Shown here in pieces: positions 55,139 through 64,000 of a stretch of DNA of 64,000 nt. The position numbers were made by a program, and so were the translations under genes. The stretch is from Phymatolithon calcareum (Eukaryota > Rhodophyta > Florideophyceae > Hapalidiales): assembly GCA_977006965.1 (NCBI GenBank), contig OZ345365.1, forward strand, positions 2,818,433 through 2,882,432, given 5' to 3'. Every line of letters starts with the position of its first letter. Position 1 is the first letter of the stretch. Below the pieces are notes generated by a model, which did no database searches, was not told the DNA's origin, and was given only the letters and a program-made list of their open reading frames with translations.

Positions 55139-57142
55139 ATGTCATCATTGAAGTGTTCACCACTCTGGATTTTCAAGTCCAGTCCACCTTGTCTGCACGA
55201 GGTACTTCTTCAAGAGATGGATTCAAAGGAATATGCTGCCGCTCAAGCAATATTTTGCATAACCTCCTTCAGCGAGCTGGTGAATCGCTTTCCAGAGCAA
55301 GTTCCATCTTCAAAAGAGAGTTTGATGCCATTGCTATTTCGGTACGCTCCAAGTTCCAAGAAAGACCCAAAAAAGCGCCAGGTTATCGAGCACAGTGAAA
55401 AGAAACTCGCCTTTGAATGCGTTTCAACCGTATATTCTAATCTTGGGCTGTCCCTCGGCGCCTCTGCAGTCCGTTGCAAGGATACAATTTCACAAGACAA
55501 AGTTTCATGCAGCGGCAATCATGAAACCGCAACTGCCGGGGATATCACAGAGGAAGCTGTCATATCAGCATCATCTGTTCAAAGAGCAAACAAGTCGAGC
55601 TCAGCGCGCAAGAAGCACACGGAAACAAAAAATGCTTTCTTTGAAGATCTTATCGAGGCTCAATCATTCTGGAACATTTTCCGCAATTTTTTTCTCTCGA
55701 AAAGCATGTCACTTATTTGGAGGATGAGCACCGCGGATATTTTTCCTCTAATATGTCTTGGGCTCGCGCATATGCTGGGTGCCCATATCGAGGCAGACAA
55801 CATGGAATACATTCTATCCCTGTTGGTTTCATCGACAAATGTTTTTTTCCAAGATATGCTTGTTTCTTGCGAGTTTGCGTACGCTGTGGTTGACGTCTGT
55901 GGTATCTCTTCATCTTATGAGAGTCCTGGAGCGATCTTGTCGGCTGCACGATACCTCCTAGGCCTCCCAATCCACGGAACACTGAGCAAAATCGATCTGG
56001 AGCGAAAACTATCCCAATTGTCCTACCAAGAGGTGCCCAAATCATCGTGACATGTGCATGACAAAAGTATTTCCTCCCATATGCTCCGTAGGTCGGAGAA
56101 TTCTTCGAAATACTTTTCCGACAATCGTTACTTCTCTGACCTTCAAAGATTTTCTGCGTGTTCGCTGCAGCAGCGAAATTGTTCAATTCTTCTGGCGGAG
56201 ATTGACATGCTCTCTGAAGATGACAAGAAATCATTGAGAATTAAGAGGTCTGTCGACGTATTTGATGACGATGACATCCCTGAGGGATCACGAAAGCGCG
56301 TTAAACATAAGGGAAAAACAGGAAATGAACCTCTCGGCATTTTCTCAGACTTATCTATCCATGGATATTTTGCCAGGCCGGATAATGGGCGCGGGCAGGG
56401 CATGCTGGGAGTGAAAAACTGGATGGAGGAAGCTGAAATCGGAAAGTTTTGGGAGTAGCTACTGGCAATTGTTTCTGACGTTTTGCAAAGATACTTTCCT
56501 CATATGCTGAAACAAACTGTTGCCTCATCAAAAGTGGACATATCTCATGTTCTCATCCATATTTCTAGTTTTCTGGATCAGTTTATGGGGCAGTGGAAGA
56601 TTGCTGCGGCGTGGACGGAGCTCTCAAGTATGGTGAAGTGTCTTTCGGGAGATTCAACTTCGGTCTTTTCCTCAGAGCAAATATCGTTCGCAAGACATTC
56701 TTTCTTTGCCACAAGAATTCTAGAGCTTCATAACAAGAAACAGCAAGAGATCGATGAAATGCATGGATCCTGTCAAGAAAAAGAATGGATGTCGGAGAGA
56801 AAGCAAACTTCGGGGCCGAATATTGAAGAGGAAAAGGAGAGAATGAATAAGATGCGCTGGGAAAATCAAATGCGGCTATTACGCAAGGTACCTGGGATAT
56901 GCATGGTCCCAGAATGCGTTGTTGATGGACTTACTTTCCATTATTGCGCGGCAAAGTGCAGAGTTGGAGATTTGCTTCACAAATTCTACTTGCACCCAAA
57001 ATGCACCTACCAAAACCGGAACAAAATTTCAGCTCCGGAGAAACTAGATCCAAATGACTTCCAGAACCTGTATTTTTGCTCCAAACTATGCTGGGAGAAA
57101 TTAATTGAAGTAGTTGAAGCCCACAATGAAGACGAAATTTAG
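55139..57142 (+). pseudogene. Long broken reading frame with Cys/His-rich C-terminus
   Basis: The first part (ATG near 55139 to TGA 56048) is a helical protein with a Ser-rich middle. The sense then passes into another frame at about 56040-56180 (KVFPPICSVGRRI...FKDFLRVRC) and back again (LLAEIDMLSEDDKKSLRIKR). It continues through an acidic/basic patch (DVFDDDD, RKRVKHK), meets a TAG at 56456-56458, and resumes in frame to 57142. The end holds a Cys/His cluster (CMVPEC, CAAKC, LHPKC, FCSKLC), a likely zinc-binding module. Two compensating frameshifts and a nonsense codon suggest a recently dead gene of about 670 codons. No family recognised. Confidence 0.5.
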
Positions 57143-57214
57143 ACTTTAGGCAATTTTGCAACTTGTTTATGTCGAAACAAGTAAAAGGAGCTCTGAGAAA
57201 CACTGATACTATCT

Positions 57215-57718
57215 CTAGTTGGGAAGCTCGAGTACAATTGCCTCGCATGCATCGATCGCAACACAATGGTCCACAACACCGCTCTGAGTCAAGCGAACTA
57301 GCCATACGCCTTTCGCATCCTCGCATAACCACTTGAACATTCCCATCGTTCTCTTGTTTTTGACTACGCTTTCAGCCTTTCGTAGCTCAACACGCACAGA
57401 ACGCAGACTTTGCAACAATGAACCCACTTGCCGTAGAGAGGACAATATCGGCGCCCGATTTTTCAGTTCTTTCGCAGTCATCTGCAGCACTTCCGCTTCG
57501 GACAAATTCTCCCCGAGCATCTCTGCAAGCTCGCATCCTACATCTAGTGATGCCCGCCGATCAAGAAGACGATCAATAGCATTTACGACTGCGTCCGTAA
57601 TGCATTTACCGTGTCCGCCGTTACATCTGTTTCTTGCCATCATGCCATATCGCTTCTCCAGAAACTTCTCAACTCCACATGACGGTGACCGGGCGATCGG
57701 GCCTCCAATTTCGGCCAT
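57215..57718 (-). CDS. Unrecognised 167-aa protein
   Basis: The ATG-started minus-strand frame encodes a helical middle (residues about 50-130, Leu/Arg/Glu-rich) and a compact end (GVWLVRLTQSGVVDHCVAID, then an acidic, hydrophobic tail) that looks like a beta-rich domain. It lies in the same frame as 57746-58291, separated only by a TAG and nine codons, so the two may once have been one protein. It ends 72 bp from the convergent plus-strand frame ending at 57142. No family recognised. Confidence 0.5.
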   Translation of the reverse strand: MAEIGGPIARSPSCGVEKFLEKRYGMMARNRCNGGHGKCITDAVVNAIDRLLDRRASLDVGCELAEMLGENLSEAEVLQMTAKELKNRAPILSSLRQVGSLLQSLRSVRVELRKAESVVKNKRTMGMFKWLCEDAKGVWLVRLTQSGVVDHCVAIDACEAIVLELPN

Positions 57719-57745
57719 AACGCCAGGAAAATCGCGACAATACGC

Positions 57746-58291
57746 CTATAGAGCACGCCGCTGGTGCGTTGCTCTTGTACAATCTTCAGCCTCTGCCCGA
57801 CGCACGACCAACGGGTAAATATATTCCAATCGCCTCCCGTACGCTTTTCGAGCTCTGTCGGACACTGGCCTCAACGGCCATGCGACTGTCGCTTCTTTGC
57901 GGTCGCAAAGCTGCAGCGTCCTCTCATCTATTTCGTACCATGACGTGTGATCGCCATTCATTGTCGCGCTGCCATAAGTGGCACCCTTTTGCAACATGCG
58001 GCCATATTTTCCCACCGATCCATCGCCAACAACAACTGCTCGAACATTCCAAAGCCTCTTTTTCACCCGCCCAGTCTCAACAGCGATAGATTTCCGGATA
58101 GATGGGGATCTGCACGAAGGAGTGGACGCATATCCCGTTGCAACTGGTGCAGGGTAGACGCGCTTCTCGGGTGTGCGGACGACCCCGTCCATCGGGATGG
58201 GCGGGTATTTGTTGGAGATGAACGCAGCACGTTGAGCACAAAAATCGTTATACGCGGCGGTAGTCTTTGGTGCGGTGCCTCCCGAAGTCAT
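57746..58291 (-). CDS. Unrecognised 181-aa protein or N-terminal part of a longer one
   Basis: The ATG 58291 frame is open for 181 codons to a TAG at 57746-57748. It begins MTSGGTAPKTTAAYNDFCAQ and is rich in Arg, Tyr and Ala, with a run VRAVVVGDGSVGKYG that recalls, but does not meet, a P-loop (Tyr in place of Ser/Thr). Codons after the TAG stay open in the same frame into the ATG at 57718. Readthrough, a nonsense mutation or a real two-gene arrangement are all possible. Confidence 0.45.
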   Translation of the reverse strand: MTSGGTAPKTTAAYNDFCAQRAAFISNKYPPIPMDGVVRTPEKRVYPAPVATGYASTPSCRSPSIRKSIAVETGRVKKRLWNVRAVVVGDGSVGKYGRMLQKGATYGSATMNGDHTSWYEIDERTLQLCDRKEATVAWPLRPVSDRARKAYGRRLEYIYPLVVRRAEAEDCTRATHQRRAL

Positions 58292-59262
58292 TTTTTCTTG
58301 TCGGAAAATAGCCGGGAAGTTTTGGCTGACGCAAAGGGTATGACGATAGGGTGAAGCTCAATGGAGCGTAAGCGCAAGAGAATGTTTCCGGAAAATGCAC
58401 TGTGCACAATGCCGGAGTTTTGCAATGACTTATTCAGTGTGACGATTGGACGACGTCACGACCGGAACGAAAATAGGGCGGCCGACGGAAAACGAGGGTG
58501 AACTGTGTCCAGATTTGGGGGATCCGTGCCGAAGAGGGAATTTAAGTACGATAAGGACAATTAAATATCCCGCAACGGAACGAAACGCGGCGGAAAGCAC
58601 AGTGAGGCGATCCCAAAGACGCGAGGTACGGCGGAGAAAGTTGCGGAGTGGCGCGAATGGGCGCTTGCCCGGTGCGGATGCCAGCGGATCGCAAGAAGTA
58701 CGGACACAAGGCTCCAAGACGGAGGCGCAGCGCAGTGAATTGCAGCGGATCGCAGGAAGCACGGAGGATGTGGTGCGTCTCGAGGCTTCAGGTTGATGAT
58801 GTGACGACCTCGAGCGCTGAAGACGGAGAGACGTTTGGGGGATATGCTCAACAGCTATTTCCGATAGTTGTCCGCTCTCCAAAAGTCGGCGGGTCATCTA
58901 TTTGTCGCCTGAATTACTGTACAGTACTTTTCTGAATCATCGCTTCCTGCTGTGGAGCAGGAAGCGGTCATGCAGTCCAGCGGGACGACGAAGCTATTAC
59001 ATAGAACAAGGTATATATGTTATGGCTGCTCTGTATGCCGTGAATTGTTACAATCACAATGCACATTTTATGGAAGTCCCCAAATTCGTGCATCGAGCCT
59101 CCTGGAGCCCGCAGACAGCGCACAGCACGTGTCGATATCTTGTACAGTATACTGTACTGTAGTGCACTGTACTAGTGTTAAGGTAGAAATACCCGACTGT
59201 AAGCAGCGGAGACACTGCAGAAGGTTGCTAAACGTACTCAAAATATGGGGGGCCTAGCACCT
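58292..59262. other. GC-richer intergenic stretch
   Basis: Plus frames (58446-58796) and minus frames (58430-58897) overlap and neither has a motif. Short GTACAGTAC-type palindromes occur near 58919, 59139 and 59158. Confidence 0.4.
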
Positions 59263-59272
59263 AAATAAAATC

Positions 59273-60627
59273 GAGGAAATTCGCTGCATGGACCGAAAAA
59301 GGTGGCAAAATTCGCTAAATCGGCACCCCTTGCAATAACTACTACTCGTTATGGATACACAGAGCACTCCATAGAAATAAACTTATCAAAAAACTAATAT
59401 TTATTTCACGCGCAACTCTCTATGCTTCAGCTCCTCGTCGCAAGTAGCATCTCCGTCATCGCAGGCGGTGAGGTCAATTATCATGGACTGAGCCGCTTTG
59501 TCGATGTGTTTTCGCTTCGCCTCAACAATATTGCGGATGTTCGGCCTGGTGCATGTCTGCGAGAAGTGGCCGTTGTTTCCGCACGAGGAGCCGTAACGGG
59601 ACCTCATTTCGGACGGGAAGTAGGGCCTCTTGCGCTTGCGGCCCAGCTTAGCGACAAGGTCAAACGGAACCAAATCATCCTGTACTAGCTGGTAACCAGT
59701 GACTGCAACACGAATGATGATGCCCTCGTATTTGCTTGCCCATGTTATCAATAGCCATGGGTCCCACACCAGATCTTGTTTCACGGGTCGAACGCGACTC
59801 GATGCTGCGCCAAGCGTCTATAACAGTACAAAAGTGCAGCGACGACGTGGATACATGGTCGCTGGTGCTCTTCAAAGTGGCGGCAAGAGCCTGTAGCGCG
59901 GTATCGCTGTTAACTACCACAGGGAATGGTGTCACTTGGCTGCTAACAACAAACCTCAGCAAGTTACTTTCGATGACCTCCGGTTCCACAAGCGGCTTCT
60001 CCGCTCAGAGGATTTTTCCTGGTGCCTCTTGTAGCAGCAAGGCGTGAGGAACTTGCCCGTCGATTTGCATTGCCAATAGACATGTTGTGGGGGATTACGA
60101 GGTTGACAACGTCGTCAAAGTTTGGTCCAGGGCAGTCACCCACCCTTAGCACGAGCTCCTTCTTCTCCATGAGTTCAGACGGTTCGGACGAGAGCGTTGT
60201 GAGTTAGCTTAGCAGTCGAATGCGACGAGGTGCAGAGTACTTAGCGTAGCGGATTAGTAGTGTAATAATAAGGAAGCTGATTGAAGATATGGGTAGTCAA
60301 GGAGCATGGGCAATTGGTGCACTCAGCAGAACCCTGAAGAAGCCCACATGGACCCCTACCGAAGAGAATGAAGTGGCGCGAGCCATTGACGTGATATTAT
60401 GCAATCCTGAATAAGATAACTGACAACTCTCGATGCTAGTATAATGCGATTAGAAACGTGCCGACTTTCCTCAAGTTGGGACACATGGTACCTTCTCAAT
60501 AAATCCTCTTAAATACGTGTAATGATAAGCATCTGTCTAGCTGAAATCATAACGAGTAGTAGTTTTTGCAAGGGTGCCGATTTAGCGAATTTTGCCACCT
60601 TTTTCGGTCCATGCAGCGAATTTCCTC
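59273..60627 (-). mobile_element. Mutator-like element (1,355 bp) with 80-bp TIRs and 10-bp target duplication
   Basis: The terminal inverted repeats are 59273-59353 (starting GAGGAAATTCGCTGCATGG) and 60548-60627, almost identical over 80 bp. They are flanked by perfect direct repeats AAATAAAATC at 59263-59272 and 60628-60637. A 10-bp duplication and long TIRs are characteristic of Mutator-like elements (8-11 bp). The inside carries remnants of a minus-strand gene ending in a zinc-knuckle-like motif. The size and broken gene indicate a non-autonomous deletion derivative. High TIR identity suggests relatively recent activity. Confidence 0.9.
59401..60170 (-). pseudogene. Remnant of a MULE transposase C-terminal region
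   Basis: Three minus-strand frames (60170-59964, 59989-59675, 59784-59401) overlap or adjoin with shifts near 59980 and 59775. The last has a basic segment (AKLGRKRKRPYFP) and then SSCGNNGHFSQTC, a C-x4-H-x4-C end of a CCHC knuckle whose first Cys is missing. A 'basic plus knuckle' tail is typical of MuDR-type transposases. The DDE core is absent, fitting a deletion derivative. Confidence 0.55.
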
Positions 60628-60637
60628 AAATAAAATC

Positions 60638-61680
60638 TAATGATTCCGCACTGTACTGTACAAAACATCGACGCTCTCTACGATTGAATTCAACAGTTCA
60701 GCCTGCTGCTGCCCTACCTTCTCTACGTATCGGTTTCGCGGAAACTTGGAGCGCGCAAATCAAGAGGTTTCATAATTGTTCATACAAGATGCTTTATACT
60801 AAGCGTATGGATGCAGCTCAGTGGACAGTGTGTTTCAATCAGACTCCATGTACTTTTAAATATAGAGCGCAGATGGCCTTACAAATAAACGTTCAAATAT
60901 CAGTCCCACTCACAGCCCGTTGCGTCTTGCTGACTGAAGCACGAACACTGAAAACGGTTGGGAAAAGTTCAAGATTGGCTTAGCGTAAAAAAAATCTCCA
61001 AACTTAGTCTCCTAATATGTACCTCTCTTCCTTCCAGCGAGGTGAGGCTGAAGCGACTTAATTCGGCTTCAAGGACTCATGTCCGAATTGTAAGCAGACG
61101 CATAGAAGGGTCCACAGTAGTACACGCAATCCCTTCTGTATGTAGGACACGAAACATTACCTGTACCCCAACACGAAGTCAATGACAGTTTTTTCTTCGT
61201 GTGCAGCACAGTAGTTCAGCCCCACAAACAGAAATTCTCACACTGCAACACAACAGGCTGTTAGAGTGCCCCCAGTTGATTTGGTCTTCTACTCTGTAAG
61301 GTATCAGCCGTTATAGCCCGATCATATAAGCAACGACCCTCTTCAATACACCTACAGTCTCAGGAAAGTACAGTAGTGTTGGAGAAAGAGATAAACCCAC
61401 GTTGATTGCAATGCTCCCATCTCGATTGGATATAAAAGAGGAAATCTGCAGTAAAACTGGTCCCCATGTGCAGACGTGATAAACTCACTAGTGCCTAATA
61501 TAAAAATTGTAGCGAAACTGAGAGAGCAGTTCATATCGAAGGCAGCATGAAAATCTCCGGAACGAGCTGAAAGGGCAAGCACTGAAATATATACATGGGC
61601 ACCGGGAGTGATCGAAAAAGTAAGGGCGTGCAAGAACTCGGATGACCTGAATGCCTGGTACGAAATGTTTCGCCCCAAGC
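60638..61680. other. Intergenic between the MULE and LINE relic
   Basis: The frame at 60522-60983 starts inside the MULE end and has no motif. Minus frames at 61352-61757 are unrecognised. Confidence 0.4.
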
Positions 61681-62676
61681 TGATTAACTCGGATGGTAGC
61701 CTTCTTTCTGAAACCGTGGATCACTTCTGCAGGGGATGAATCAAAAACACGGTGCATTGTCGACAGAGGTGTTCCACAAAGGTCCCCACTAAACCCGTGC
61801 CTTTACAACATATTCATGGATACGTTTGCCGAAGCCGCTGGAAAGGTAACAAGAACTGTCTCAGAGCAGTGATTGCAGTTGTTTCCGGACGATGTGCTCC
61901 TCCAAGCCAAGAGCTCGAGAGGGTTTCAAAGGCTACTGGACATAGCGACGGAGTGGGCAGACGACAACTCTACGACATGGAACACAAACCGGGAAAGCGC
62001 GAGGTGCTACCTAAGCGAAAGCACATAATTGCCGGAAAAGAGATACACCAAGCGTGGAGACTTTCCTATCTGACCATTGTTATGAACAACACTGGAGTTA
62101 ACGATGGTGCAGCAATGCCAAGAGTACGGAATGCGGTCGGATGCATCCACAGATTGGCGCTAATGTCAGTGGCTTCCACCGTGAAATATGCATCCAGATT
62201 TTCAAGTCGTTGATTCTCCCCGAATGGGAGTATGCGATTCACCTAGGCCCAATGACGGAGCGGTTACTGGCAGCAATCGAGGCAGCAGAAGGAATTTACA
62301 AGTATGTCTTCTGAAAATATGCCGAGCATCGAAAAAGTCAAATGAAAGTGCTTTGTTGGCTGGACAGTCCGGAGATGAGGCGAACTCACCAAGCGGAAAG
62401 GTTCCCGTTAAGCTTGTTAAAAAAGGAAAAACTACCTTGCATAGGCAGAAGAATACCAAGGAGGACAGGAGGATATGGCAGAAGTGTCAAAGCACATTGA
62501 CTTTCTCAGAAAAGAAGAGCACCTCAGCAAAGCGTTGCAGCAAGTAGAAGACGGTAGAGTGTCAAAGAAGCGGCGATTAGAAGATGCAATCCAAATGTGG
62601 AAGAATTGCAAAGAAGATTGCGCAGTGAAAGTCCAGATAAGCAAGCCGAAAATGTTTCCGGGAGTGTTACACATAA
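61681..62676 (+). pseudogene. LINE RT relic abutting the telomere repeat
   Basis: Plus-strand pieces follow the order of the intact LINE RT: VDRGVPQRSPLNPCLYNIFM at about 61755-61815, PDDVLLQAKSSRGFQRLLDI (catalytic block with the first F/A-D changed) near 61885, NNTGVNDGAAMPRVRNAVG at 62082, LPEWEYAIHL near 62215, and MKVLCWLDSPEMRRTHQ near 62350. The remainder is a helical basic tail. Frameshifts and stops are many. The coding-like text runs to within a few bases of the first GGGAATA unit. Confidence 0.72.
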
Positions 62677-64000
62677 GGGAATAGGGAATAGGGAATAGGG
62701 AATAGGGAATAGGGAATAGGGAATAGGGAATAGGGAATAGGGAATAGGGAATAGGGAATAGGGAATAGGGAATAGGGAATAGGGAATAGGGAATAGGGAA
62801 TAGGGAATAGGGAATAGGGGAATAGGGAATAGGGAATAGGGAATAGGGAATAGGGAATAGGGAATAGGGAATAGGGAATAGGGAATAGGGAATAGGGAAT
62901 AGGGAATAGGGAATAGGGAATAGGGAATAGGGGAATAGGGAATAGGGAATAGGGAATAGGGAATAGGGAATAGGGAATAGGGAATAGGGAATAGGGAATA
63001 GGGAATAGGGAATAGGGAATAGGGAATAGGGAATAGGGAATAGGGAATAGGGAATAGGGAATAGGGAATAGGGAATAGGGAATAGGGAATAGGGAATAGG
63101 GAATAGGGAATAGGGAATAGGGAATAGGGAATAGGGAATAGGGAATAGGGAATAGGGAATAGGGAATAGGGAATAGGGAATAGGGAATAGGGAATAGGGA
63201 ATAGGGAATAGGGAATAGGGAATAGGGAATAGGGAATAGGGAATAGGGAATAGGGAATAGGGAATAGGGAATAGGGAATAGGGAATAGGGAATAGGGAAT
63301 AGGGAATAGGGAATAGGGAATAGGGAATAGGGAATAGGGAATAGGGAATAGGGAATAGGGAATAGGGAATAGGGAATAGGGAATAGGGAATAGGGAATAG
63401 GGAATAGGGAATAGGGAATAGGGAATAGGGAATAGGGAATAGGGAATAGGGAATAGGGAATAGGGAATAGGGAATAGGGAATAGGGAATAGGGAATAGGG
63501 AATAGGGAATAGGGAATAGGGAATAGGGAATAGGGAATAGGGAATAGGGAATAGGGAATAGGGAATAGGGAATAGGGAATAGGGAATAGGGAATAGGGAA
63601 TAGGGAATAGGGAATAGGGAATAGGGAATAGGGAATAGGGAATAGGGAATAGGGAATAGGGAATAGGGAATAGGGAATAGGGAATAGGGAATAGGGAATA
63701 GGGAATAGGGAATAGGGAATAGGGAATAGGGAATAGGGAATAGGGAATAGGGAATAGGGAATAGGGAATAGGGAATAGGGAATAGGGAATAGGGAATAGG
63801 GAATAGGGAATAGGGAATAGGGAATAGGGAATAGGGAATAGGGAATAGGGAATAGGGAATAGGGAATAGGGAATAGGGAATAGGGAATAGGGAATAGGGA
63901 ATAGGGAATAGGGAATAGGGAATAGGGAATAGGGAATAGGGAATAGGGAATAGGGAATAGGGAATAGGGAATAGGGAATAGGGAATAGGGAATAGGGAAT
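62677..64000 (+). repeat. Telomere-type repeat (GGGAATA)n to the window end
   Basis: About 189 head-to-tail copies of a 7-bp unit with the G-rich strand 5'-to-3' toward the edge, as at a right-hand chromosome end. Only two variants were seen, both with an extra G (62817-62820 and 62930-62933) and both in the inner 260 bp. The outer 1.07 kb appears uniform. The unit differs from the plant-type TTTAGGG and animal-type TTAGGG, but has the usual GGG plus A/T form. Confidence 0.9.

Noticed and set aside
57746-58291. P-loop-like run GDGSVGKY in the 181-aa protein
   Set aside because: The Ser/Thr required after GK is Tyr, and no other GTPase or ATPase motifs follow, so I treat it as chance.

Overview
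The window is nuclear DNA of a eukaryote. The evidence is short GT-AG introns of 81 and 93 nt, TATA-box promoters, LTR and LINE retrotransposons, C2H2 zinc fingers, a relic of the TRRAP/Tra1 co-activator gene, and 1.3 kb of a telomere-type repeat (GGGAATA)n running to the right edge. The G-rich strand points outward, so the window looks like the right-hand end of a chromosome and its subtelomere. Low density of intact genes, many decayed elements and a variant telomere heptamer would fit an alga, perhaps a red alga. That assignment is a guess.

Layout: 0.4-3.5 kb is a decayed Ty3/gypsy chromovirus pol region (minus strand). 3.7-4.5 kb is a pogo-like DDE transposase relic. 5.0-5.7 kb is a solo LTR with a perfect 5-bp target duplication. 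5.7-12.3 kb shows almost nothing. 12.2-14.3 kb holds hairpins and a broken, unrecognised coding region. 14.6-19.4 kb is a large imperfect palindrome centred near 16.42 kb. Its left arm carries an intact gene for a small secreted helical protein and its right arm a broken paralogue. 21.5-24.9 kb is a nearly complete LINE with APE-type endonuclease and reverse transcriptase and a 14-bp target duplication. 25.6-27.8 kb is a decayed Ty1/copia element with a LINE fragment inside. 28.9-30.3 kb holds a minisatellite and a short interstitial telomere repeat.

From 31 to 45.3 kb there are two copies of a TRRAP/Tra1 gene fragment, each followed by the same dispersed repeat. Between them lies an 8-kb foldback-like element (about 35.5-43.6 kb). 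Its inverted arms share the order outer unique - satellite - inner unique, but the right arm holds about sixteen 236-bp satellite units and the left only a few half-units. The single-copy middle carries one or two unrecognised genes on the minus strand.

From 46 to 58.3 kb a perfect 16-bp palindrome, TGTTGCAYRTGCAACA, recurs many times, singly and in tandem arrays. The same stretch carries a C2H2 zinc-finger gene with two introns, a divergent coiled-coil-like gene, and an intact tyrosine recombinase gene whose start lies about 100 bp after the densest palindrome array. Downstream are a frame-broken reading frame resembling the GCR1_C DNA-binding domain of Cryptons and a long broken frame ending in a Cys/His-rich segment. 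This neighbourhood and the foldback element are the best candidates for undescribed systems. At 59.3-60.6 kb is a complete Mutator-like element with 80-bp terminal inverted repeats and a 10-bp target duplication. A LINE fragment then abuts the telomere repeat at 62.68 kb.

All domain calls come from reading motifs by eye. No database search was possible.
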